Shown: piece by piece, positions 49,215-64,000 of the stretch
Layout of the letters: each line of letters starts with the position of its first letter
Numbering within the stretch: the stretch's first letter is position 1
The notes under the pieces: model-generated
Seen by the model: only the letters and a program-made list of their open reading frames with translations
What the model was told of the DNA's origin: nothing
The model's database searches: none
Program-made: the position numbers and the translations under genes
Assembly (NCBI RefSeq): GCF_018524365.1
Contig: NZ_JAEKFT010000002.1
Location: 62,001 to 126,000 of the forward strand
Length of the DNA stretch: 64,000 nucleotides
Reading direction: 5' to 3'
Origin: Denitromonas iodatirespirans
GTDB taxonomy: Bacteria; Pseudomonadota; Gammaproteobacteria; Burkholderiales; Rhodocyclaceae

Positions 49215-49582
49215 CCCGGTAGTCGCCTCAGCAGGCCCGACAAGTCCTCACGCAGGCTGGTGCGCGTGGCCCCTGTCAGTGGCCGATGTAGCCGGACGAT
49301 CATGTCCAGCGCCGGTAGTGTGCCACGTTGCAGCCGAAAACCTTCGCGGACGACGCGTTTGATGCGATTGCGCTCGACGGCGCGACGCGCCAGCTTCTTC
49401 GCGACCACGACCCCCAGGCGGGCGGTATCGCTGCCGTTGGGGCGAAAATGCACGATCAGGTAGCGCCCTTTTATCGCCCGCTTAAATGCAAAAACGGATG
49501 AGTACTCATCCGTTTTTCGCAATCGGTAAGCGTCGCGGAAATGCAGATCGGGCTGATCGGCATCCGGCGACCGGTCGTCCAC
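49211..49582 (-). CDS. rnpA: Ribonuclease P protein component
   Basis: Protein subunit of RNase P, 123 residues. Contains [16 protein letters not shown] and the RNR motif region [22 protein letters not shown] that binds pre-tRNA leader and RNase P RNA. Start uncertain: the GTG at 49582 comes right after the rpmH stop, while the GTG at 49624 would overlap rpmH by 41 bp. Confidence 0.9.
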   Translation of the reverse strand: MDDRSPDADQPDLHFRDAYRLRKTDEYSSVFAFKRAIKGRYLIVHFRPNGSDTARLGVVVAKKLARRAVERNRIKRVVREGFRLQRGTLPALDMIVRLHRPLTGATRTSLREDLSGLLRRLPG

Positions 49583-49583
49583 C

Positions 49584-49718
49584 TCAGACGGCGAGGCGGT
49601 GACGGCCTTTGGCCCGACGGGCACGGATCACGGCGCGACCACCGCGGGAACGCATGCGGACGAGAAAACCATGGGTGCGCTTGCGCTTGATAACGGAGGG
49701 TTGGTAGGTACGTTTCAT
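49584..49718 (-). CDS. rpmH: 50S ribosomal protein L34
   Basis: 44-residue basic protein [19 protein letters not shown]... ending RHRLAV, the classic L34. First gene of the leftward rpmH-rnpA-yidD-yidC-mnmE cluster and divergent from dnaA. Confidence 0.96.
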   Translation of the reverse strand: MKRTYQPSVIKRKRTHGFLVRMRSRGGRAVIRARRAKGRHRLAV

Positions 49719-49750
49719 GTTGACTAGCCAAGTGTTAAGTCAAACCGGGG

Positions 49751-49779
49751 ATTTCAACCTAATCACCTTGTTTTGTCAA
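49751..49779 (-). promoter_or_regulatory. Candidate rpmH promoter
   Basis: On the minus strand, TTGACA (49774-49779) and TGAAAT (49751-49756) are spaced by 17 bp. The -35 is consensus; the -10 is weak. Confidence 0.42.
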
Positions 49780-49979
49780 CGATTCTTTTTAGACGGGCTT
49801 GTGGATAAGTCGGGCATGGCGGGGTAGAATCCCCCTTTGCCCGCCGAGCCTTCAGCGCGACCGGTTCATGAGAAACCGGAGGCGGCATTTCCGTGAGACA
49901 GAGAGCGGTCGTGGCCACGCGGCATTGCCGGTGCCTGATCGCCACCCTGCTTCCACTTCGATGTGACCCGCCAAAGCTC
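49780..49979. promoter_or_regulatory. rpmH-dnaA divergent gap, one DnaA box
   Basis: Contains a single consensus DnaA box, TGTGGATAA (49800-49808), and a -10-like TAGAAT (49825-49830) facing dnaA, so DnaA could autoregulate here. A GGAGG at 49878-49882 precedes an in-frame GTG at 49893, which would lengthen DnaA by 29 residues. No further boxes or long AT tract are visible. Confidence 0.5.
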
Positions 49980-51431
49980 GTGACGCAAGATTTCTGGACC
50001 TTCTGCCTGACCCGCCTTCAGGGCGAGTTGCCGCCTCAGCAATTCACCACCTGGATCAAGGCCCTGCGCACCGATGACCACGACGACGCCGATGCCGCGT
50101 CGCCGGCCGTGCGTCTGGTGGCGCCGAACCGCTTCGTGCTGCAATGGGTGCGCGAGCGCTATGTGCGCCGCATCGGCGAGCTGGGCGAAGAATTCTTCGG
50201 TGCACCCACCGAGGTGGCGTTGACGCTGCCGGTCAATGGCGAAGCCGTGCGCCGGCCGGTGCGCGCCGCCAGCCCGATGCCGACGCCGACGTCAAAACCC
50301 GCGCCGGTGGCCGCCGTCAGCGCGGCCGTGGCGCCAGCGCCGGTGACCGAGCCGCCCAAGGCGGAAGCCTCCCGGCGTGCCGCGCCCGCCGCGGCGACCA
50401 GCGCCTACGACAAGACCCGGCTGAACCCCGACTTCACCTTCGACACCCTGGTCACCGGCCGCGCCAACGACCTGGCCCGCGCCGCCGCCATGCAGGTGGC
50501 CGACAACCCCGGCGTGTCCTACAACCCGCTGTTCGTCTATGGCGGCGTCGGCCTCGGCAAGACCCACCTGATCCACGCCCTCGGCAACGAGGTGTTCCGG
50601 CGCAATCCCAAGGCGGTGATCCGCTATGTGCACGCCGAGGACTACTACGCCGACGTGGTGCGCGCCTATCAGCAGAAGAGCTTCGACGTCTTCAAGCGCT
50701 ACTACCGCTCGCTCGACGTGCTGATGATCGACGACATCCAGTTCTTCAACAACAAGAACCGGACGCAGGAAGAGTTCTTCCATGCCTTCAACGCCCTCAC
50801 CGAGGCCAAGAAGCAGATCATCATCACCTGCGACACCTACCCCAAGGATATCCAGGGCCTGGAAGACCGGCTCATCTCGCGCTTCGACTGGGGCCTCACC
50901 GTGCAGATCGAGCCGCCCGAGCTCGAAATGCGCGTGGCCATTCTCAAAAAGAAGGCCGAGAGCCACGCCGTGGCGCTGTGCGACGACGTGGCCTTCCTGA
51001 TCGCCAAGAACCTGCGCGCCAACGTGCGCGAGCTCGAAGGTGCGCTCACCAAGGTGGTGGCCTTCGCCCGCTTCCACAGCCGCGAGATCACCCTCGACGT
51101 GGCCAAGGAAGCGCTCAAGGACCTGCTCAACGCCCACAACCGGCAGCTGACCATCGAGCACATCCAGAAGACCGTGGCCGACTACTTCAAGATCAAGGTG
51201 GCCGACATGCACTCGAAGAAGCGCACCCGGGTCATCGCCCGGCCGCGCCAGGTGGCCATGGCCCTGGCCAAGGACCTCACCCCGATGAGCCTGCCGGCCA
51301 TCGGCGACGCCTTCGGCGGGCGCGACCACACCACGGTGTTGCATGCTTGCCGCACCATCGCCGAGCTGCGCCGCAACGACACCCAGCTCAACCACGACCT
51401 GCATGTGCTCACGCAGGTCTTGCGCGGTTAA
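49980..51431 (+). CDS. dnaA: Chromosomal replication initiator DnaA
   Basis: 483 residues from GTG 49980, which matches the conserved domain I start ([27 protein letters not shown]). Variable Ala/Pro-rich linker to about residue 150, AAA+ domain with Walker [12 protein letters not shown] and Walker [11 protein letters not shown], and C-terminal DNA-binding domain with [13 protein letters not shown]. The upstream GTG at 49893 has a better Shine-Dalgarno sequence but would add an unusual Cys/Arg-rich extension. Confidence 0.95.
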   Translation: MTQDFWTFCLTRLQGELPPQQFTTWIKALRTDDHDDADAASPAVRLVAPNRFVLQWVRERYVRRIGELGEEFFGAPTEVALTLPVNGEAVRRPVRAASPMPTPTSKPAPVAAVSAAVAPAPVTEPPKAEASRRAAPAAATSAYDKTRLNPDFTFDTLVTGRANDLARAAAMQVADNPGVSYNPLFVYGGVGLGKTHLIHALGNEVFRRNPKAVIRYVHAEDYYADVVRAYQQKSFDVFKRYYRSLDVLMIDDIQFFNNKNRTQEEFFHAFNALTEAKKQIIITCDTYPKDIQGLEDRLISRFDWGLTVQIEPPELEMRVAILKKKAESHAVALCDDVAFLIAKNLRANVRELEGALTKVVAFARFHSREITLDVAKEALKDLLNAHNRQLTIEHIQKTVADYFKIKVADMHSKKRTRVIARPRQVAMALAKDLTPMSLPAIGDAFGGRDHTTVLHACRTIAELRRNDTQLNHDLHVLTQVLRG

Positions 51432-51504
51432 CGCCCGATTCAGCCACTGGCTCTAGAATGCCGATGCAATACAAAAGAACCCGATTCACGGAGATTGAAC
51501 GACG

Positions 51505-52611
51505 ATGCAACTGCTGACCACCACCCGGGACGCTCTGCTTGGCCCACTCCAGTCGGTGTCCGGCATTGTGGAGAAGCGCCACACCTTGCCGATCCTGTCC
51601 AACGTGCTGATCGAAAAGCACGGTGACCGCCTCACCCTGCTGGCCACCGACATCGAGATCCAGATCCGCACCACCGCCATCGTCTCCGGCGGGCCGGACG
51701 ACCTCAACATCACCGTGGCCGCGCGCAAGCTGCAGGACATCCTGCGCGCCCTGCCCGGCGAAACCGACATCGCCCTCTCGCTCGACGACAGCCGCATGAC
51801 CGTCAAGGCCGGTCGCAGCCGTTTCCAGCTGCAGACCCTGCCGGCGGCCGACTACCCGCGCCTCACCGTGGCCGAAGACGAAGGCGTGCGCTTCAGCATC
51901 CCGCAGCGCGCCTTCAAGAAGCAGCTGGCGCTGGTGCAGTACGCCATGGCCCAGCAGGACATCCGCTACTACCTCAACGGCCTGCTCACCATGGTCGACG
52001 GCAGCACCCTGCGCATGGTCGCCACCGACGGCCACCGCCTGGCCTACATCGAGAGCGAGATCGACGGCAACTTCCCGCGCACCGACGTCATCCTGCCGCG
52101 CAAGACCGTGCTCGAGCTGGCGCGCCAGCTGGCCGACTCCGACGAGCCGCTGGAAGTCATCATCGCCGGCAACCAGATCGTCTTCCGCTTCGGCGACATC
52201 GAGCTCATCTCCAAGCTGGTCGACGGCAAGTTCCCCGACTACGAGCGCGTGATCCCGCAAAACCACCCCAAGGAACTGCGCCTGGCCCGCCAGCCGCTGC
52301 ATGCCGCCCTGTCGCGCGTGGCCATTCTCACCAACGAGAAGTTCCGCGGCGTGCGCATTGTCCTGTCGCCGGGCAGCCTCAAGATCGTCAGCTCCAACGC
52401 CGAGCAGGAAGAGGCCCAGGAAGAGCTCGAGATCGACTATGACGGCGACGGCCTCGACATCGGCTTCAACGTCACCTACCTGCTCGACGTGCTCAACAAC
52501 GTGTCGACCGACGACGTGCTGGTGCGCCTCAACGACGGCAACTCCAGCGCCCTGATCACCCTGCCCGGCAACGACGCCTTCAAATACGTCGTGATGCCGA
52601 TGCGGATCTGA
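51505..52611 (+). CDS. dnaN: DNA polymerase III beta sliding clamp
   Basis: Clamp of 368 residues, the standard length, starting MQLLTTTRDALLGPLQSVSGIVEKRHTLPILSNVL and ending YVVMPMRI, the family C-terminus. 73 bp after dnaA; very C-rich codon use like gyrB. Confidence 0.97.
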   Translation: MQLLTTTRDALLGPLQSVSGIVEKRHTLPILSNVLIEKHGDRLTLLATDIEIQIRTTAIVSGGPDDLNITVAARKLQDILRALPGETDIALSLDDSRMTVKAGRSRFQLQTLPAADYPRLTVAEDEGVRFSIPQRAFKKQLALVQYAMAQQDIRYYLNGLLTMVDGSTLRMVATDGHRLAYIESEIDGNFPRTDVILPRKTVLELARQLADSDEPLEVIIAGNQIVFRFGDIELISKLVDGKFPDYERVIPQNHPKELRLARQPLHAALSRVAILTNEKFRGVRIVLSPGSLKIVSSNAEQEEAQEELEIDYDGDGLDIGFNVTYLLDVLNNVSTDDVLVRLNDGNSSALITLPGNDAFKYVVMPMRI

Positions 52612-52663
52612 CGATCGCCGGCGCGTCGGCACCCGCCGCGCGCCGGTCGGTCTGTTCGCCATT

Positions 52664-52682
52664 GCGGGGCCGCCGGCCCCGC
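52664..52682. other. GC hairpin between dnaN and gyrB
   Basis: GCGGGGCC and GGCCCCGC form an 8-bp stem with a 3-base loop in the 158-bp gap. No T-run follows, so it is not a classic terminator; the rest of the gap shows nothing else I can name. Confidence 0.35.
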
Positions 52683-52733
52683 CCGATGGCCTCGCGCCCC
52701 CTCGGGCGCACCTAGCAGTCTGATATGTATTGA

Positions 52734-55253
<2,520 letters not shown>

Positions 55254-55325
55254 TTTTGTCGGGTGCCACCAAAGATGAGATCTGTGCCGAATAGGTGAGA
55301 TGTTGTTGTCACAGATGATGAGAAG

Positions 55326-55359
55326 AAACGCCAAAGCTCCCTCGGGAGCTTTGGCGTTT
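55326..55359 (+). terminator. Strong hairpin terminator after gyrB
   Basis: A perfect 16-bp inverted repeat (AAACGCCAAAGCTCCC with GGGAGCTTTGGCGTTT) with a minimal central TC, followed by CTGTCTCTGTTGTT. The A- and T-ended stem would work in both directions. It separates gyrB from the restriction island. Confidence 0.85.
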
Positions 55360-55591
55360 CTGTCTCTGTTGTTGGCAGAAATCCGGCCTTTGCCGTCATC
55401 CGCCCTCGCTGTCCCGACCGGTAGCTCGCGGTCTGCAGGTAGCCGACACTCGGTTCTACCAAACTCAGCCCCCACGCCTATCGAGCGCGCCGGGTACCTG
55501 CCCGGATGATACGATCCGGTCACTTCACCGGGCCTGGTGCCGTGCGACGTCAGCCGCGTGAGACGGTGAGCCCGATCAGCAAAGGAACACG
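55360..55591. other. Gap upstream of hsdM
   Basis: No gene seen. It contains a short inverted repeat CCGGAT-GATACG-ATCCGG (55502-55519) that could be an operator, and a GGAA ribosome binding site just before the hsdM ATG. The left edge of the restriction island should lie here. Confidence 0.4.
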
Positions 55592-57182
<1,591 letters not shown>

Positions 57183-57193
<11 letters not shown>

Positions 57194-58496
57194 GTGGGTT
57201 GCAGCGACACTCGGTGAAGTTACTGACCTCTTGACCGGCTTTCCATTCAAGAGTGATCGCTATGTTGATGACTTTTCTGCTCCTCGTTTGCTGCGGGGCG
57301 ACAACATCGCCCAAGGCGTCCTTCGGTGGGATGGAGTAAAGCGCTGGCCAGAAGTCGACACAGAGGAACTTGCACGGTACTCGCTGCGAGAGGGCGATGT
57401 CGTTCTCGCCATGGACCGGCCTTGGATCGAAGCAGGATTGAAATACGCAGCCGTCAGGGAAGTCGATTTACCTGCATTCCTTGTTCAACGTGTCGCGCGG
57501 TTCCGCGGAATAAATGGGTTGGACTCCAGGTTCTTGAAGTATGTGATCGGAAGTCCGGCGTTTACTACCCACATTCTCGCAATCCAGACGGGCACCGCGG
57601 TACCGCATATCAGTGGGAATCAGATCAAAGGGTTTGAGTTCTTGCTGCCTCCGCCCGAAGAACAACGCGCCATCGCTCACATCCTCGGCACGCTGGACGA
57701 CAAGATCGAACTCAACCGCCGCCGCAACCAGACCCTGGAGGCCATGGCCCGCGCCCTGTTCCAGGACTGGTTCATCGATTTCGGCCCCGTCCGCGCCAAG
57801 ATGGCAGGCCACGAACCGTACCTGCCCGCCGAGCTCTGGCGGCTTTTTCCTGAACGGCTTGATGAGGCGGGGAAGCCGGAGGGGTGGGAAATGGTGCCGG
57901 CGAGCGAGTTGATCGAGTTCAATCCAAGCGAACCACTGCGCAAAGGGACGCACGCACCGTACCTCGACATGGCGTCTCTGCCGACGACCGGGAGCAGCTC
58001 CAGACCGCCGATAACGCGGTCGTTCGGTAGTGGAATGCGGTTTCGCAATGGCGATACCTTGATGGCACGGATTACGCCCTGTCTGGAAAACGGCAAGACA
58101 GCATTCGTGCAGTGTTTGCCTGACGATGCCGTCGGATGGGGCTCGACAGAATTCATTGTGATGCGATCGAGGACGCCGGTGCCGGCCGAGTACACCTACC
58201 TTCTCGCAAGGGACACGGCGTTTCGCGACCACGCGATCCGAAGCATGACGGGCACATCTGGCCGCCAGCGCGCGCAGGCCGACTCCGTCGCTGCGTTCAA
58301 ACTGGCGTCGCCATCAGATGACGCAATCTGGCATGCGTTCTCGAAGCTCATCGCGCCAATGTTTGAAAGCATCAAGGTGAACGCTGCGGAGTCTGACGCC
58401 CTCGCCCAACTGCGCGACACCCTGCTCCCCAAACTCATCTCCGGCGAGCTGTGGGTTGCCGATGCCGAGAAATTCGTCGAGCATGTCAGCCCATGA
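57183..58496 (+). CDS. hsdS: Type I restriction-modification specificity subunit
   Basis: DNA target-recognition subunit, 437 residues, with two target recognition domains separated by the conserved helical segment [42 protein letters not shown] and a second conserved segment near the C-terminus ([20 protein letters not shown]). The first recognition domain (about residues 1-155) is visibly less GC-rich than the rest, as expected for a variable, exchanged domain. The ATG overlaps hsdM by 11 bp. Confidence 0.9.
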
Positions 58497-58531
58497 CACC
58501 GGCACCCACGGGCGGACACGAGGCTTGAGCC

Positions 58532-59524
58532 ATGACTGACATCATGATCTTCGCGGCGGACGATCAGCCGGTGGAGGTGCGGCTGCAGGGCGACACCGTC
58601 TGGCTGACCCAGCGCCAGATGTCGGAGGTGTTCGGCACCACGCCCGAGAACGTGTTGATGCACCTGAAGAAGATCTTTGCCGAAGGTGAGTTGGACGAAG
58701 CGGCAACAGCTAAGGATTTCTTAGCAGTTCGGCAAGAAGGGACCCGGCAGGTCAAGCGGCGGCTCAAGCACTACAACCTGGATGCCATCATCTCGGTGGG
58801 GTATCGCGTGAGTTCGGCGCGGGCGACGCAGTTCCGCATCCGGGCGACCGGCGTGCTGCGCCAGCATCTGGTCGAGGGCTACACCCTCAACGAGCGTCGC
58901 CTGCAGGCGCGTGGCATCGAGTTCGAGCAGGCGGTGAGCCTGCTGGCACGCACGCTGGACAGCCGGCAGTTGGTCAATGACGAGGGGCGGGCGGTGTTGC
59001 AGGTGATCGGCGACTACGCCCGCAGTTGGAGCCTGCTGCAAGGCTATGACGAGCAGAGCCTGACCGGGCAGCGCGCCACCCAGCGGGAGATGCGCGCGCT
59101 GTCGCTGGACGAGGTGCTGGCCGCCATCGCCCAGCTCAAGGCGGAGCTGATCGCCAAGGGCGAAGCGACCGAGCTGTTCGGGCAGTTGCGCGGCGACGGG
59201 CTGGCCTCGAGCATCGCCACCATCGAGCAGGGCTTTGGCGAGGAACTGTTCTACCCCAACGTGGCGAGCCGGGCGGCGCATCTGCTGTATTTCGTGATCA
59301 AGAACCATCCGCTGGCCGACGGTAACAAGCGCACCGGCGCGTTCCTGTTTCTGTGGTACCTGCGCCTGAACCAGCATCTGCTGGCCCGCCCGGTGGCGCG
59401 CCTGATCAACGACAACACCCTGGTGGCGCTGGCGCTGCTGGTGGCCGAAAGCCTGCCTGAGCAGAAGGAATTGATGGTGAAGCTGGTGGAGCATTTCGTG
59501 TTGTTGAACGAGGCCGGCGCATGA
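58532..59524 (+). CDS. RhuM-Fic fusion protein in the restriction operon
   Basis: 330 residues. N-terminal RhuM/virulence-type domain (VRLQGDTVWLTQRQMSEVFGTTPENVLMHLKKIF, a DNA-binding-like fold) and C-terminal Fic/DOC domain with the motif HPLADGNKRTG at residues 259-269 (Fic consensus HxFx[D/E]GNGRxxR; here K replaces the second G, as in DOC-type proteins). Fic proteins transfer nucleotides to targets, DOC phosphorylates EF-Tu. Its place between hsdS and the RAYT suggests a defence or toxin role; the target is unknown. No antitoxin gene is visible next to it. Overlaps the RAYT gene by 4 bp. Confidence 0.87.
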   Translation: MTDIMIFAADDQPVEVRLQGDTVWLTQRQMSEVFGTTPENVLMHLKKIFAEGELDEAATAKDFLAVRQEGTRQVKRRLKHYNLDAIISVGYRVSSARATQFRIRATGVLRQHLVEGYTLNERRLQARGIEFEQAVSLLARTLDSRQLVNDEGRAVLQVIGDYARSWSLLQGYDEQSLTGQRATQREMRALSLDEVLAAIAQLKAELIAKGEATELFGQLRGDGLASSIATIEQGFGEELFYPNVASRAAHLLYFVIKNHPLADGNKRTGAFLFLWYLRLNQHLLARPVARLINDNTLVALALLVAESLPEQKELMVKLVEHFVLLNEAGA

Positions 59525-60191
59525 CATCCGGCGCTGATCGCCAACACCGTCGCAGTTTGCGACTGCAAGGCTACGATTACGCGCAGGCCGGGGCCTATTT
59601 CGTGACCATCTGCACCCAGGAACAGGCGTGTTTATTCGGGGAAATTGTCGATGGGCAGATGCGGTTGAACCCGGCGGGGGAAATGATTCGCCGGGTGTGG
59701 ACGGAAATTCCGGCGCATGTCCCCGATGTGGATATCGATACATTTGTTGTGATGCCAAACCACATTCACGGCATCATCGTATTGACCGGTTTCACCCCCG
59801 TAGGGGCAGGCCTTGTGCCTGCCCGTGATGATTCCCCGAATGGTGGCAAGGCACCCACAAGGGGTGCCCCTACGGTATTGGGGAATGTCGTAGGCGCCTT
59901 CAAATCACGGGTAACGGTTGAATATATCCGTGGCGTGAAAGACAGGGCATGGGCGTCATTTCGTGGTCGTCTCTGGCAACGCAATTACTACGAGCACATC
60001 ATTCGCGACGAGGCCTCGTTGCAGGGTATTCGGGAATACATCGTGAACAACCCGTTGCAGTGGACGCTGGATCGAGAAAATCCCACGAACGTGGTGGTAG
60101 GGGCAGGCCTTGTGCCTGCCTCTGGCGATGCCAGCGATGGCGACGAGTGGGCAACCACAAGGGTTGCCCCTACGACATGGGTGGGCACCTG

Positions 60192-60192
<1 letters not shown>
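59521..60192 (+). CDS. REP-associated tyrosine transposase (RAYT) carrying REPINs
   Basis: Y1-type transposase of 223 residues. Opening [27 protein letters not shown] motif MPNHIHG (His81, His83) and catalytic tyrosines at 156/157 in [11 protein letters not shown] are intact. A REPIN (59800-59873) lies in frame between the HUH motif and the tyrosine, at residues 94-118, and another (60097-60173) forms the C-terminus, so the protein ends in REP-encoded sequence. These enzymes are thought to mobilise REP/REPIN repeats. Its start overlaps the Fic gene, and its TGA overlaps the hsdR ATG by 1 bp. Whether the enzyme tolerates the insertion is unknown. Confidence 0.86.
59800..59873 (+). repeat. REPIN-like element C inside the RAYT gene
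   Basis: Left arm GTAGGGGCAGGCCTTGTGCC... as in element B; right arm with GGCACCC/GGGGTGCC ending GCCCCTAC. 74 bp. Read as [11 protein letters not shown]....RGAPTV in the RAYT frame. Confidence 0.85.
60097..60173 (+). repeat. REPIN-like element D at the RAYT 3' end
   Basis: Same left arm; right arm GGGCAACC/GGTTGCCC ending GCCCCTAC. 77 bp. Encodes [11 protein letters not shown]...VAPT just before the RAYT stop. Confidence 0.85.
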
Positions 60193-63428
<3,236 letters not shown>

Positions 63429-63557
63429 GCAGATCTGGACGCCACCTTCCAGCGCCTGCAGGCGCTGGATGCGGAGATCGTCCAGGAGCCGACCGACCAG
63501 CCCTACGGAGTGCGCGATCCGGCCGGCAACATGATCCGGATCCAGCAGATGGCATGA
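63429..63557 (+). pseudogene. C-terminal remnant of a VOC/glyoxalase gene
   Basis: Directly after the hsdR stop, in the same frame, 42 codons read ADLDATFQRLQALDAEIVQE...YGVRDPAGNMIRIQQMA and end in TGA. The VRDPAGNxIRIQQ end is typical of vicinal-oxygen-chelate (glyoxalase/bleomycin-resistance) proteins. The N-terminal two thirds and any start codon are missing, so it is a gene fragment, probably cut when the restriction island arrived. Confidence 0.65.
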
Positions 63558-63567
63558 GGCCCGATCG

Positions 63568-64000
63568 TCAGCGCATGCCCAGCCGCTGGCTGCGTTGCTG
63601 CATGACTTCGTCGTAGAGGCCGTAGTCCCTGAGCTTTTGGTAGAGGGTGCTCTTGGCGATGGCCAGTTGCCGGGCGGCGCGGGTGAGGTTGCCGCCGGTG
63701 TCGGCGATGGTGCGGCGGATGAGGTCGGCCTCGACATCGCTGATGCGCTGCCCGCTTGCGATGGCAGACAGGGGCGGTGCCGTTTCGGGATCCAGCGCGT
63801 CGAGTTCAGGCGGCAGCATGTCGATGTCGAGGCGGTCGCCGTCGCTCACCAGCAGCATGCTCTCGACCACGTTGCGCAGCTCGCGCACATTGCCCGGCCA
63901 GGCATAGCGGGCCAGCCGGGCGGTGACCGCGTCGTCGACCGCGGGGATCGGCATGTGGTGGCGCTCGGCGAAGTGGGCGAGGAAATGGCGCAGCAGCAGC
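63568..64000 (-). CDS. Sigma-54 activator, C-terminal part (AcoR-like), runs off the window
   Basis: The part visible is the end of an enhancer-binding protein: the end of the AAA+ domain (RYAWPGNVRELRNVVESMLLVSD) and a Fis-type helix-turn-helix (LIRRTIADTGGNLTRAARQLAIAKSTLYQKLRDYGL). The reading frame continues past position 64000 without stop, so the sensory domain lies outside. Resembles acetoin-catabolism-type regulators; the signal is unknown. Confidence 0.85.
   Translation of the reverse strand, partial: LLLRHFLAHFAERHHMPIPAVDDAVTARLARYAWPGNVRELRNVVESMLLVSDGDRLDIDMLPPELDALDPETAPPLSAIASGQRISDVEADLIRRTIADTGGNLTRAARQLAIAKSTLYQKLRDYGLYDEVMQQRSQRLGMR

Noticed and set aside
49719-49979. rpmH-dnaA gap as a full oriC
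   Set aside because: Only one DnaA box and no long AT tract seen; gene direction favours it, but the local sequence does not prove it. Kept as promoter region.
55254-55320. Insertion sequence end after gyrB
   Set aside because: No inverted terminal repeat or transposase remnant could be recognised.

Overview
The window is GC-rich DNA (roughly two thirds G+C by eye) from a betaproteobacterium. The dnaA-dnaN-gyrB order beside rpmH-rnpA-yidD-yidC-mnmE, the earP-efp pair (EF-P rhamnosylation), the ntrYX-trkAH arrangement and the protein styles all suggest Rhodocyclales (Azoarcus/Thauera/Denitromonas-like). The genus is an inference. I saw no rRNA, tRNA or CRISPR array.

Layout: 0.1-8.1 kb holds a TonB-dependent receptor, a YbaN-like protein and a double-length UvrA with four ABC modules. 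8.3-9.4 kb holds a promoter and two small genes. 9.2-19.7 kb is a zinc island centred on a Fur/Zur-family repressor. A nine-gene leftward operon (DUF2796 Zn protein, FtsX-type ABC pair, DUF3299, CxxC protein, porin, metal ABC transporter) diverges from zur, and a second rightward block is a small membrane peptide plus znuCBA. Both promoter regions carry the same near-palindromic 15-mer, a likely operator. 19.7-23.3 kb holds a K+ channel, a VanZ-like protein, rdgC, a DUF1857 protein and rsuA.

23.9-30.2 kb is a rightward run: earP, efp, a lipoprotein, an AmpG-like transporter, a SMUG-type DNA glycosylase, a ROK kinase, a MOSC protein and a small PGDYG-like protein. 30.2-49.7 kb is entirely leftward: priA, hemE, two tandem trkH, trkA, ntrX, ntrY, a DUF4390 protein, rsmB, speE, speD, a TauE/SafE transporter, mnmE, yidC, yidD, rnpA, rpmH. 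Two parS-type palindromes flank the TauE/SafE gene. Two AT-rich gaps (23.6-23.9 kb and 32.4-32.7 kb) hold clusters of DnaA-box-like 9-mers, whereas the rpmH-dnaA gap has only one. dnaA, dnaN and gyrB follow rightward.

55.6-63.4 kb is a type I restriction-modification island: hsdM, hsdS, a RhuM-Fic fusion, a REP-associated tyrosine transposase (RAYT) and hsdR, largely coupled by overlaps. The most unusual feature of the window is here. Paired palindromic repeats (REPIN-like, with GTAGGGGC outer ends) lie in frame inside hsdM, hsdR and the RAYT gene itself, each adding a VGAGLVPA peptide, and the RAYT that may have moved them sits in the same operon. Immediately after hsdR is the C-terminal remnant of a VOC/glyoxalase gene, marking a probable island edge. 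The window ends inside a sigma-54 activator gene.
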